Origin: Coccinella septempunctata
Lineage: Eukaryota > Arthropoda > Insecta > Coleoptera > Coccinellidae
Reading direction: 5' to 3'
DNA length: 64,000 nt
Assembly: GCF_907165205.1 (NCBI RefSeq)
Contig: NC_058198.1
Span: 15,229,001-15,293,000 of the forward strand
The number at the start of each line of letters is the position of its first letter. Positions within the stretch are counted from its first letter, which is position 1. The translations under genes and the position numbers were made by a program. Under the pieces are notes generated by a model. The model worked only from the letters and a program-made list of their open reading frames with translations, searched no databases and was not told the origin of the DNA. Shown here in pieces: positions 1 to 10,085 of this stretch.

Positions 1-1
1 T

Positions 2-1003
2 CTTTTTTGGTGAGTTGGAGTTTGTATTGGACGAAATTTTTGCTTGTTATTCGGATGCGATCATGATGGGGACATGAATAATTGCATGATTCAGAATTCT
101 GCCCGTTCGAGGGCGATGAGGAACATATTGGAATCCTATAACCTAAAACTAGTGAATAACAGGCCCACGCATCACAGTGCTACCTGTGATACGTTACTCG
201 ACTTGTTTATAACGTCTATACCTAACAGAGTGGTTGCCAGTGGACAACAGCATGCTTATCAATTTTCTCGTCATGACCTGGTGTTTGCTGGATTTAAACT
301 CAAATGCCCTAAACCTAAGCCTCGAGTTATTAAATGTCGAAATTTAGGAGGTGTCGATCTGGCGAGGCTGGTTCAAACTGCGAGGGCTGCTGATTGGGAA
401 TCGGTTTATCAAGCTCCTACTTTGGATGCAAAGGTGGCTATTTTTAATGAATTAATATTAAAAATCTGCGACGAATTAGCGCCCCTGAAATTCATTAAGG
501 TTAGACATTCTCCATGCCCCTGGTTAACTGAAGAGATCAAGAATGCAATGAAATGTCGTGACAGGTTGAAGGCCTTCTACATCGCGAATCCTACCGAAGT
601 AAATAGGGAACACTATCGTACTGCGAGGAACACTTGCAATCGGATGTGCAGGAGTGCAAAGAGAGATTATCTCCAAGAAAATCTTAATGGCGCACCACCA
701 AGGAAGGTCTGGCAGACTTTGCGCTCAGTTGGGGTGGGCGAGAGGCACAGCCCACCTTGTGCAAATTTTGATCCCTCTCTGCTTGCCCGGCATTTTGCGA
801 ATTCTGGTACTAGGATTAATGAAAGTATTAAGACAAATACATTGATGAAGTTAAGCTCATGTTCTCCACCAGGTAGTGTGTTCGATTTTGTGCCCATTAA
901 TGAAGACGATGTTAAGTCTGCTCTGGGAGAGGTTGGTTCAGGGTCGGTTGGTTCCGATGGTATTGGAGTGGGCCTTCTGAGGCTCATTGCGAATGAGATT
1001 CTC
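2..1003 (+). mobile_element. Jockey/CR1-group LINE fragment (endonuclease C-terminus to start of RT)
   Basis: The open frame 44-1018 encodes the last part of an apurinic-type (EEP) endonuclease, with a D-T-L-L-D-L-F segment and an S-R-H-D-L motif corresponding to the terminal SDH. A linker to the reverse transcriptase (RT) follows. It is nearly identical to 11575-12575 and begins at the same boundary, so it is another copy of that insertion. The LINE stops at about 1003, where it abuts gypsy-1 gag running the other way; the last few residues of the frame are antisense gag. It has no RT catalytic motifs and is a dead fragment. Confidence 0.85.
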
Positions 1004-2440
1004 AGTGCGATTCAGTGAACTGGCCTGTTGTCGGTTTTGTTGGGACGGACGATACGTCAGGTGGGGCTCGTCAAGAAGACCTGGTTTCGACGGTGGCCTG
1101 GTGTACTGGCTCATTTGCCACTGTACTAACTCGAAAACCTTTCCTTTTCGCAGGAGCTCATCGTAGGTGTTAGTCTCCTGGAATGCTAAGGCCTGTTGTA
1201 GGGTCGGTAATAGCCTCTGCCTGATGATTCGGATTTGTTCCGATTCGGTTGGTCTACTGTATGTTAGCTTCTGGAACAAATTCTGCATTCGAGTGACGTA
1301 CATCAGCAGCTTTTCATCAGGACCCTGCGTTCTCCTTTTTATTTCTTCCAACAGGTTCTCCTCATAGTTCACCGGTAAAAATGCTTCCTTAAGTTGCTCC
1401 TTGAAATCCTGCCAGTTCCTGAATGTACCCCTCCTGGGGATGAACCAATCCCTGGCATCCTTCCGCAGTAGCTCATAAACTGACTCGAACACTTGTTCTA
1501 GGGGCACCTTACGAGATTCGGCCAATCTCTCCACCTCCACGATGAAGCCGCTCACACTACCTGTGCCACCAAATGAAATATTCCATTTGTGGACAGGAAT
1601 GGTTGGCATCGGTGACGGTCGAGGTTCCGGTTCCAATGGTACTCTCTCTCTGGTCATGGTCCTGCCAGAGCTCACACAAGATGCAGGTAAGTGTGGAAAA
1701 GACACTCTGCGGGTAGAATTAATCCATCTTCTTAGTGTCGGATCTTCAGGTGATGCTGTCCCACAGTCCTGTGACTGTGTGACAGGTATTGCCGGCAACT
1801 GCCGCAGTAATGCTGTACATGTCCGCCTTGTCTCGTTCATGACATGTTCTAATGTTTTATTCCTTACAGGTGTACCAGTATGTAAGACATCAGCAGCTAT
1901 CGGAAGATTGACCCCATCTCCAAGATCAATCAGGGATGTTTCAGCTCTTTCCGGTCGGATCGGGGACATCCCAGGTGAACTGGGAACCTCCACATCCAAG
2001 AGGGACCGTTCCTGCTGACTGGATGGCTGTCCACGGGTGTTGCTACTACTCAGTTGCTCCAGCGTCTCCAAGGCCTTAGTTGTAGTCGCCTTCAGTTGTT
2101 TGATCAGTTGTAATTGTGCTTCATCGGAAGTGACAATAAATTTCAGTCTTCCCTGAATGTGTGTTAATCTTGTGAATATTCGCGAAAATTCGTTAGTCGC
2201 ATTAGCGTGATTGAAATTCTGAAGTGCTTCCACTAGATCGGTGAGTTTATTTTGGCAAATGTCGATATCCAGTGTGGGGTTCATTGATGTGCAAGGCTGT
2301 AGCGGTATGTCTGACTGTAACACTTGTCGTAGTAGACTCCGCTTTGTCATCACAGTGCTTGGTATTGACTGTCCTCTCAGTTCTAGTTCATAAGTCAATT
2401 CATCACTGAGCAGCCTGTTCACATCCATGTTCAATGACAT
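938..2440 (-). CDS. gag: gypsy-1 Gag, C-terminally truncated (left copy)
   Basis: This 500-residue frame encodes a Ty3/gypsy-type Gag. The N-terminus (MDV..L..DEL.YEL..RG) matches the start of gypsy-2 Gag at 31684. The capsid-like part, about residues 285-440, holds an F-L-P-V-N-Y-E segment followed by I-K-R-R-T-Q-G-P-D-E, again shared with gypsy-2. The frame leaves the element at residue about 479; the last 21 residues are antisense LINE sequence. No nucleocapsid zinc knuckle or pol follows, so the protein could not serve a complete element. It differs from the right-arm copy at least by G for R and V for E near residues 290-300. The start was chosen as the first ATG of the long frame, matching the gypsy-2 N-terminus after a few residues. 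Confidence 0.85.
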   Translation of the reverse strand: MSLNMDVNRLLSDELTYELELRGQSIPSTVMTKRSLLRQVLQSDIPLQPCTSMNPTLDIDICQNKLTDLVEALQNFNHANATNEFSRIFTRLTHIQGRLKFIVTSDEAQLQLIKQLKATTTKALETLEQLSSSNTRGQPSSQQERSLLDVEVPSSPGMSPIRPERAETSLIDLGDGVNLPIAADVLHTGTPVRNKTLEHVMNETRRTCTALLRQLPAIPVTQSQDCGTASPEDPTLRRWINSTRRVSFPHLPASCVSSGRTMTRERVPLEPEPRPSPMPTIPVHKWNISFGGTGSVSGFIVEVERLAESRKVPLEQVFESVYELLRKDARDWFIPRRGTFRNWQDFKEQLKEAFLPVNYEENLLEEIKRRTQGPDEKLLMYVTRMQNLFQKLTYSRPTESEQIRIIRQRLLPTLQQALAFQETNTYDELLRKGKVFELVQWQMSQYTRPPSKPGLLDEPHLTYRPSQQNRQQASSLNRTENLIRNEPQKAHSNTIGTNRP

Positions 2441-2639
2441 CTAGTTCAACTATCTTGCCACCCGACTCACGATCCAGTAACTCACACTCAATAAGTTCGA
2501 TGCCCGGTATGAAATAATGTAAAGTTAAAGTTCAAAGCTAACACACGGAATAATTCAACACTGGTTATAATGTTTCAGTATCACTAAGTACGATTAAATA
2601 TCACTATCACTAAAGCCCGGATGAACAACTAACTAAATA

Positions 2640-2970
2640 AAATTCACTTAAGCTCGGATGAATAATCAATTCAAAAAAAAAAATTTACTAAAGTCCGGAT
2701 GGATAATTAATTCAACAAAATTCACCAAGGCCTGGATGAACAATCAACTCAATAAAATTCACTGAAGTCCGGATGAATAATCAATTCAAAAATTTACTGA
2801 AGTCCGGATGGATAATTAATTCAATAAAATTCACTGAGACCCGGATGAATACTTAACTCAATAAAATTCACTGAAGTCCGGATGAATACTAAAGTCGGGA
2901 TGGATAATTAATTCAATAAAATTCACTGAGGCCCGGATGAATAATTAACTCAACAAAATTCACTGAAACC
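2640..2970 (-). repeat. Tandem repeat of about 37 bp in the gypsy-1 leader (left copy)
   Basis: Between primer-binding site and gag, a unit with core TCATCCGG(A/G)CTTCAGTGAATTT, read on the minus strand, recurs about eight times. Linkers are variants of TATTGAATTAATTA and copies are slightly degenerate. It is mirrored at 40230-40560. The rest of the leader, about 2441-3705, shows no recognisable gene. Confidence 0.8.
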
Positions 2971-3705
2971 CGGATTAATAATCAATGTCCAATCGAGGAA
3001 GCACCTATTATTCTATAACTCACTATTTATCGGTCACTTGACAGCTCACTGTTAACCTAACACTTGTTCGAAGGAATAGGTTACCTGTCAACAAAATATT
3101 TCAGACCAAGTCCACTATCGGTTTTAACAGCCAAGAAAATTATATCGGTTCAGGTTCACTTACAGTTTTACCTTTCTGAAGTTATTTTCAGTTCAAGCTC
3201 ACCTAATTCAAAGGGAATAATTCACCAACAGTGTATCAACGGTTTCAAATAAAATAATCAGAGAAACAACAAGTCCAATGCGGTTATAATCACAATAAAC
3301 TATCAGAGTTATAATGAACACTTGTCAACCAGCAAATAAATCAAATGGGGAAAGGGAAAAGAAAACACAGTCAGTTTTATTATTCAAGTGAAAATCATAA
3401 GCGTGTGAAAATCATAAGTCAATTCAATATTGTGCGGTTATCAGAAATAGCTGGTTAACTGTTCGGTTCTGTTTAAGGTTACCAGTGATGTTCTATTATA
3501 ACTCAAGATAGGTTAACTCAACGCAATCAGCAAATCGGTCACCCAACTGATCTAAATAAATTATATTTCAGAAATATAAGCCGGATAAAATATTTCTTGC
3601 AAGTCAACAGCTGAATAAATTGGTTTGTATGGTTCACCGTTCAAAACTATTCTCCTCGGTTAGATAAAAAAAAGTTATTCCAAAACTGAACCCGGTTTTA
3701 AGAGT

Positions 3706-3723
3706 CCCAACGCTCGGGCGTCA
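3706..3723 (-). promoter_or_regulatory. gypsy-1 primer-binding site (left copy)
   Basis: Read on the minus strand, TGACGCCCGAGCGTTGGG lies four bases inside the LTR end GTTACA. It resembles the gypsy-2 site (TGGCGCCCAACGTGGG), with an A in place of one G. A tRNA 3' end would prime minus-strand synthesis here. Confidence 0.6.
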
Positions 3724-3727
3724 ATTT

Positions 3728-5556
3728 TGTAACGGGTTTGGTCGGGAAAAAGGGTTTAATCTCGAGCGCCAGCTATTCTTTCAATAGGGAGAAATAGCAA
3801 ACCCACCCAGGTACCTACTAGTCGGAGACAGAGTTCGGGTTTATCTAAGGTGGTAGCGATAACAAGTGCTTTAAAACCGAATTTATTACAACAATCTAAC
3901 TTACAGTGAACCGTACAGTTATTTCCAAGTCGAGAAATATATTCAGCTGATGACCAATTTCAAAATTAAGGAAAACAGAAATGTAATAACTTGTCACGGT
4001 GATCAGAAAGTGAAGTCAATGAATCAAAGAATATTCAAATCAACTATATTCAGTCAAACTATCAGGTATTAAAGAAAGCAAACAATTAATAGCAGTTACT
4101 TTGATTCCTTCCGAGACAATGACGGATGTACGGGGTTTATACAAAATTTACAGCAACCAGGTGTCTCAGAAAGATCCAAGTCTCTGTAATCGGTTAATTT
4201 AGCAATGGGTTTGATCCCGAGCACTTCCAGTGATTTTCAGTGTACAGGCCAATCAGAATTTGAAACTATTTAATAAACGGGACGGGGCTGATGCAGGTGA
4301 AACACCATGCAACAATTTACAGGATAACGGGGTAGTTTATCGTGGTCTCTCCGTGGCAACCTTGGGTGTACACGCCAAGCATTACCAGCAGAAAAACTTC
4401 GAGACTTCTGCCGATTGGTTTCTGTCACCAGATAGCCAGGCGAGAGAAGTCTGCGGTAAACGGGAGATCTACACGGAACACAACAGGGGTAGTAGGTATA
4501 AGTTACTGCGGTCTTTCTGTGGCAACCTTGGGTGTCACACGCCAAGCATTACCAGTAGAAAAACTTCGAGACTTCTGCCGATTGGTTTCCGTCACCAGAT
4601 AGCCAGGCGACAGAAGTCTGCGTTAAACGGGAAGTCCAAACGGAACACAAATGGGGTAGGACGGGATAGGTTACTGTGGTCTTTCTGTGGCAACCTTGGG
4701 TGTCACACGCCAAGCATTACCAGTAGAAAAACTTCGAGATTTCCGTCGACTGGTCTTGGTTCACCAGAGAACCAGGCGACAGAAGTCTGCGTTAAACAGG
4801 AGGATTAACAACAAGGATTAACACAATTTAACAAATAAAAGAATGCAACTTTGAATCACGAAGTATGCGTTATCAAGAAGAGACTTACAGTTTGTTCCGG
4901 TACGGTCACACCACCACTTAGCAAAAAAAAAATAAAGAAAAGCAAAGGAAAACTTTAATACGAAGACAGACTTAATTAAAGCGGAAATGAATTAAAGAAT
5001 CACGAAGAAATCAAGAAAAGAATCACTACCGAATCAAGACTGAAAACAGAATCGCAGGATGACTACCGAATGAATAATCATGAATTAATTCTCGTCTGGT
5101 GGTGCGGTCCTATTTATTAACTCTCCAACATGTGGACGGTCACGTGATCAAAATTGCACTCCAAATTCGGAATTCTCGAATATTCTCCCCAGAAGAAATA
5201 TTCTCGGTGGCGGTTATCTCTTTATCGGTAAAAGAAACTGTCGTTATCTGCAATCCACGATGTTTTATACTGAATTCGGTGTGTTTTTGTGGACGGAAAA
5301 ACAACGCCGAATGCAGAAAGACACTTTTTCTTTATTTTGGATTCTTACGAAGGATTATTGATGGAAATTTCAATTATACGGAATTTGAATTTAATAATCA
5401 GAATTCTGAAAAATATTTCCAAAATGAAACGGAATAACTATATTGAAACTGAAATCTCCATCAGACGGTGTTGCATTGTTTCAACTGGAAAATTCAGGGA
5501 AACGGATATTTAAAACGAGGCTTGATTTTTATTAAAAACAATCAAGTATCGTTACA
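3728..5556 (-). mobile_element. gypsy-1 long terminal repeat (left copy)
   Basis: Mirror of 37644-39472. The ends are TGTAAC and GTTACA, a six-base inverted match typical of LTR termini, and the primer-binding site follows the 3' end after four bases. The far end lies only 20 bases beyond the RTE stop codon, so the element seems to have inserted into the RTE 3' tail. Only one LTR of this element is in each arm, so the outer boundary cannot be confirmed by a second LTR. Confidence 0.55.
4300..4797 (-). repeat. Three tandem copies of about 168 bp inside the gypsy-1 LTR (left copy)
   Basis: Each copy has GCAGACTTCTGTCGCCTGG, then a stretch with TAATGCTTGGCGTGTGACAC and CAAGGTTGCCACAGAAAGAC. Copy starts are 167-169 bases apart. 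This repetition creates a spurious 192-residue plus-strand frame (4230-4808) that I do not regard as a gene. Repeats of this kind in the U3 of an LTR can act as enhancers; that is inference. Confidence 0.85.
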
Positions 5557-5576
5557 AGACTAGTAACTTCTTAGTG

Positions 5577-7487
5577 CTAGTTGCGACTGTGTGCCCTCCT
5601 GTGACTAAAGAGACCCAACCGTGACCTGCAGATCCTTCCACACTCAGGGCATGGATAGTCTCCAACCAGATCTGGCCGCCGCTGTATCCTTCTCGATTCT
5701 CCATTATAACTGTGGACCAAAGACCTCCACTGTGATCTGTCTAACGCTAGTTGTTCCCAGTTATGATTAGCATTAACTGATTTTAGGGATTGATGTAGTG
5801 TATCCTTAAATCGCTTATACTGGCCCCCTGGTTTCCGGGCTCCCTCAGTGAGTTCGCCGTATAGAGCTATTTTGGGGAGTCTTGTGTCTTGCATCCTCAG
5901 AATGTGGCCGCTCCATCTGAGTCGGGCCCTCGTTACTTGAGTCTCCATTGTTGTACAACTCGCGCGCTGCAAGACTTCTGCATTCGAAACTTTGTGGAAC
6001 CATCTGATGTGCATTATCTGTCTTAGATGACGTTGCTGCGTCTGTTCAAGCTGTTTAATATGTCGCCTGTAGGGAGTCCAGCTTTCGCTTCCGTAAAGAA
6101 GCGTTGGGAGGACCACTGCTCTGTAAACAGCTGTCTTGGTCTTCAGATTGAGGTCGTGATTTTGGAACACTCTGTCCTTCAGCTTCCAGAATGCCCGTGA
6201 TGCCGAATTGATACGGTTGTGTATTTCCGTGTCAAGGTTAGCCCTAGTATTTATGAAGCTTCCCAAGTATTTGAACTGCTCGACCTGTTCTAGAGTTTCA
6301 TTGTCCAGGCTGATATCTGTTTGAAGGCTTTCTGGCGGACTTACCAGGATTTTGGTCTTGTCAATATTGAGTTTAAGGCCTAAAGCTTCGTATATATGTT
6401 TATAGGCGTCCATCATTATCTGTAGATCCTCTGAGCTGCTAGCGATGAGTGAACAGTCGTCTGCATATTGAAGTTCCGTGATAAACTTGGTACGGGTTTT
6501 TGCTCTGAGGCGCTTCAGGTTAAACAGGCCCCCATCAAATCTGAATCTTATCCCAACACCTCTTACGGGCATGCTCATGTCAGCAATTATCGATACAGCT
6601 ATGGCGAAAATATTGAACAGTAAAGGCGCTAATACGCAGCCTTGTTTTATTCCAGAGTTGGTTGAGAAATGGTCGGTTGTAGAGCCATTATGCTGTATTC
6701 TAGCGGTGTTGTTGGTATGAAGGCTTTTACACACTGCTAGGAATTTTTCGGGTACTCCTAGACGTGCCATGATTTTCCATAGCGCTCTCCGATTCACCGA
6801 GTCGAATGCCTTGCTTAAATCGATGAAGGCTGTATAAATCCTTGATTGTTGTTCACGGGCCTTTTCTTGTAGCTGTCGCAGTGTAAAAATTAGGTCCACC
6901 GTACCTCGATTTGGTCGAAAGCCGCACTGGGATTCAGGTAAAAGCCTCTCTAAGAGTGGAATCAGACGATTAGCCATAATCTTCGAGAGAATTTTACCGG
7001 CCACATTAAGCAACGATATGCCCCTGTAATTGTTGCAATTCGACGTATCGCCTTTGTTCTTATAGAGGTTGATAACTAAAGCGTCTCTGAAGTCTTGTGG
7101 CACATCTCCCTGTTCCCAGATCTTGCGGAATAGTATTAGGAGACTATTGACAATGTCCTCATCCAAGGCTTTGAATATCTCCGCCGGAATGCCGTCTAGA
7201 CCAGGTGACTTATCATTTTTCATATTTTTTTTTATCGCGCTTATGATTTCCGACATTGAGATTTCGTCATCAAGCGATGCCATCGGACTATACGCGGGGA
7301 GCAGGTCTAAAATGGATAAATCCGAGTCGTTATTTTGATTCAAGACCTGTGAGTAATGCTCCTTCCATCTTTCGAGAATTTTTCTATCATCAGTTAAAAT
7401 AGCTCCATGAGCATCTCTTATAGGAAAGCTAGCTTTTCTGCTTGGACCGTAAACAGTTTTAATAGCTTCGAAAAAACGCCTGTAGTC
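5577..7487 (-). pseudogene. RTE-type LINE, C-terminal RT and zinc finger, 5'-truncated (left copy)
   Basis: This is the last 637 or so residues of the RTE protein that is complete at 34381-37623. It starts shortly before the RT domain. Visible are N-Y-R-G-I-S-L-L, F-I-D-L-S-K-A-F-D, G-I-K-Q-G-C and Y-A-D-D, and a terminal C2H2 finger (C-P-E-C ... H-R-R-A-H). The endonuclease domain is missing because the arm ends at 7487. The ATG at 7497-7499 belongs to the tandem unit, not the element. One residue differs from the right copy near the C-terminus (D for Y). Without endonuclease it should be inactive. Confidence 0.9.
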
Positions 7488-8054
7488 TAATTTCGACATT
7501 ATTTTGGCGATATTTTATTTTCACTTTACTGAATGTCACTTGCATTGGTTATTTTTTTTTAATATCTTCTTTTCGTACTGGGCGTGAATATAATTTCCGA
7601 TTTTCGTCTTAAATTTTGGAGATAGTGAGGCCTTACAAATGTTTTAGTGTGACTTTCGGACTAATATCAAGTTATTTCCTTATAATTCCCCATTTTGAAA
7701 AACGATAGCAGAATATTCCGTATCCAGGAATACCTTGTCAATTTTGGGCATAGTAAGGATAGGCTGGATCATAATTCGACTAAAATAGAGGTTTCCATTT
7801 AAACAAATTTTTTTCGATGAGATTACGAAACGAAAGAATTTTTTGGTGGATATGCTGTTAAAAATACATTATGACTTCGATAACAATTCCTGAATGTTGC
7901 ACCATTCTATCGTTAAAGCATACTGAAAGCTGGAAATCTTGGAAAATTCATTGTCATTTCACCAGAGTCACATGTTACTCGATGGGGAATCCATGCCGTA
8001 TTTTAAGAAACCAAGTTTTTAGCTCTCATAATATGAAAATACTTCATTTTAATC

Positions 8055-8056
<2 letters not shown>

Positions 8057-8091
<35 letters not shown>

Positions 8092-8093
8092 TT
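8057..8093. repeat. ATTT microsatellite of unit copy 1
   Basis: Pure (ATTT)n followed by ATTCATTCATTATTATATAC. The same site is repetitive in the other units, but its length differs from copy to copy. Confidence 0.95.
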
Positions 8094-8798
8094 CATTCAT
8101 TATTATATACTCAAAATTTTTCGGTTTTCCGGTTAAGACATTGAAAATGAAATTCATGAAGTAGATAGTAGTGCTCCGTATAATTAGGGTGAAAATAAAA
8201 AATAACGATTCTGTACTTATATATAGGAACCTACATGGATTTCTGCATATACATCAGAGTCGTTAAATCTATTCAGGGACATTCTTTCTATAGTTTTTAT
8301 TTCCTCAGGAAAAACGTGTATACCATCTACAACGTGAATGTAGATGATGAAAAAGAATTCTCTAGAAATTATTAATTTTGAAATATTGTTTGGAGCAGCG
8401 AGATTTCAAACAAACTTAAGAATTGAAATACTAATGCGCTTCAATACTTGCTTATCCAGATAGTTATTGTCTGTATCGATAACTTATACTTTTCAATTGT
8501 TGATATTTTATCATTTCATAATATCAGAAACGTTTGAAAAAATAAACAGTAATATAGTATATTCTTTCTGTAAGAAAAATACTCTGGACATTTATCATAT
8601 AAATTCGCATATGTTTCATAAACTCATAATTTTATAAAACACTCTATAATTTCAGGTATTTTTAGTGTTAGGCTCAAGTATCACAAAATAACAAAATATT
8701 TTATATGTTCTTTTTAGGTATCATAAATAATGGATTGAACACAATAAGTAAAATATCGCAGGAATTTGGACAGGTTGAAAAACAATCTCTTATGAATT

Positions 8799-8836
8799 CG
8801 CCAACGTATCGGAACTATTTTGTTCCTTTCTCAAGG
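8799..8836 (-). other. Hammerhead-ribozyme-like motif, unit copy 1 (damaged core)
   Basis: On the minus strand: CCTTGAGAAAGG, a short stem-loop whose arms are GGAAC and GTTCC, then the GAAAC position. In this copy GAAAC reads GATAC, which would break a hammerhead core. The other units keep GAAAC. Confidence 0.3.
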
Positions 8837-9044
8837 CTCATCATACAACTAATAAAAGTAACACTTTAAAATTGGTCATAGGAAGTTAAGGATAAATCAA
8901 CAAACAGTCCGACGTGTGACAGTTAAATTGAACGAATGTAATACGTTGATTCCATAGAAATTTTAAGTCACAGCAATCTAATATCGAATCAGACGACGGA
9001 ACGGCAATTGGGTGGTGGGGTGCTAGGGAGGGATGGTAGAGGGG

Positions 9045-9082
9045 CTATATAACAGCGGAGTAGATGTACAAAGTATTCAGTT
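9045..9082 (+). promoter_or_regulatory. TATA box and initiator of the unit gene, copy 1
   Basis: TATATAA at 9046-9052 follows a G-rich block. The arthropod initiator TCAGTT is at 9077-9082, putting a predicted start (the A at 9079) about 32 bases from the TATA box. The first ATG comes only 8 bases later, so the cap-proximal ATG may be skipped. Confidence 0.65.
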
Positions 9083-9086
9083 GTGA

Positions 9087-9578
9087 ATGTGCTTCGTGCT
9101 GCAAATATTGTGTTGTGGTTTACATTTTTTAACTTTGATACTATCGAATTTTATCGTTTCATACTTAAATATTTTTTTCATTGTGGAAGACGAGATGGAC
9201 AGAAAGAAGATCTTGAGAATGGGATTGGAAAAATTGAAGTCTAAACAAATTGACTTGAGGAATTTTCTGAAGTCACATGTAGGAGAACGAAAAAGAGGAA
9301 AAGTTCCGCAGAAAAAATCCGACACTCACGCTGCAAGAAGAGAAGGTAATCAAGATGAACATAGCCAAAAGGTCGTGAAGAAAATAAATTCCGATGTTGG
9401 AGAAAAAAAGCAGCATGTGTCGAACGGAAATCTGAGAAAACGCTTGACGAGGTCTTTCATTCTGAAGGAGATTCTGAATATGACATCTATTAGAAGAAAA
9501 GAAGATCCTAATATAAAACTTTTCAATGTGAATGACTACATTGAGATTTTTAGGAAGAAGGAGAAACCTATAAAATGA
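9087..9578 (+). CDS. Small basic protein of the 3.9-kb unit, copy 1
   Basis: I do not recognise this protein. The full frame is 163 residues. Residues 1-36 are hydrophobic and Cys-rich, like a signal or membrane segment. From Met37 the protein is strongly basic, with many Lys and Arg and no visible enzyme motif. The ATG at 9195 (Met37) has a purine at -3 and G at +4, while the first ATG is only 8 bases from the predicted transcription start in weak context. Initiation at Met37 (127 residues here) is therefore more likely; coordinates give the longer frame. This copy lacks six residues (about 58-63) present in the other five and has His for Tyr at 116 of the 169-residue form. A polyadenylation-type AATAAA lies about 250 bases after the stop. 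Confidence 0.6.
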   Translation: MCFVLQILCCGLHFLTLILSNFIVSYLNIFFIVEDEMDRKKILRMGLEKLKSKQIDLRNFLKSHVGERKRGKVPQKKSDTHAARREGNQDEHSQKVVKKINSDVGEKKQHVSNGNLRKRLTRSFILKEILNMTSIRRKEDPNIKLFNVNDYIEIFRKKEKPIK

Positions 9579-9616
9579 AACTTTTGTAGGATTTGTAACT
9601 CCAGCCCGCGCTCTAT

Positions 9617-10085
9617 ATTCAAAATGAAATATTAACTTCGAACAAAATTGAAAATTGTTAGATGTAGAGAAAAGACAACAGTACTGTTTTGAGTTCTATG
9701 CGTAAAAGACTGAACGCTCCTTGAACTGCGATCAAGAAATAGAAAATTCATAATATTGGAGTGCAAGTCTGATATTTGAATTTACAGCATATTCTTAATG
9801 AAACATTAATTTTGAAAACAAATAAAAATTGATAGGGGATCATAAAAGTTAACAGTTAGTACTGTTTCAAGTACTATGCAAAAAAAAATCCACTGAACGC
9901 TTCTTGACCTGCAATCAAGCAATAGGTTATGTATGAATTCAGAGTGCAAGTCTGATATAATGAATCATTTATGATATAGAGTGTATTCTAAATGAAACAT
10001 TAGGTTTGAAAAAAAATTAAAAATTGTTAGGTGTACTCAAAAGACAACGTTAGGTCCCGTTCCAAGTACGGTATAAAAAAAATTA
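9617..10085 (+). repeat. Three degenerate repeats behind the unit gene, copy 1
   Basis: Blocks begin at 9617, 9791 and 9985 with ATTC(A/T)(A/T)AATGAAA. They share AGTACTGTTT(C/T)AAGTACT, CTGAACGCT, a GACCTGC(A/G)ATCAAG element (AACTGCGATCAAG in block 1 of this copy) and GTGCAAGTCTGATAT in the first two. The third is shorter and more diverged. The same layout is present in the complete units. AGTACT occurring twice around a short spacer can form a small hairpin. Confidence 0.75.

Larger units (their letters stand above)
1..7487. repeat. Left arm of a 7.5-kb inverted repeat
   Basis: Every feature here recurs in reverse complement at 35713-43200. Paired coordinates always sum to 43200, so there is no net insertion or deletion across the arm. 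By eye I found only about eight substitutions, at or near 491, 1207, 1534, 1554, 4953, 5347 (two adjacent) and 5741. The inner end is at 7487, where RTE sequence passes into the 3.9-kb tandem unit through a shared GTC. The outer end coincides with the window edge, so the arm may be longer. It carries a LINE fragment, gypsy-1 gag, leader and LTR, and the RTE 3' part. Confidence 0.95.

Noticed and set aside
4230..4808. 192-residue open frame, and its mirror at 38392-38970
   Set aside because: It is produced by the 168-bp LTR repeats, whose period is close to a multiple of three. The peptide repeats accordingly and lies antisense to the element.
7871..8164. 97-residue frame across the ATTT repeat
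   Set aside because: Its end is translated microsatellite; length and frame change between units with repeat number.
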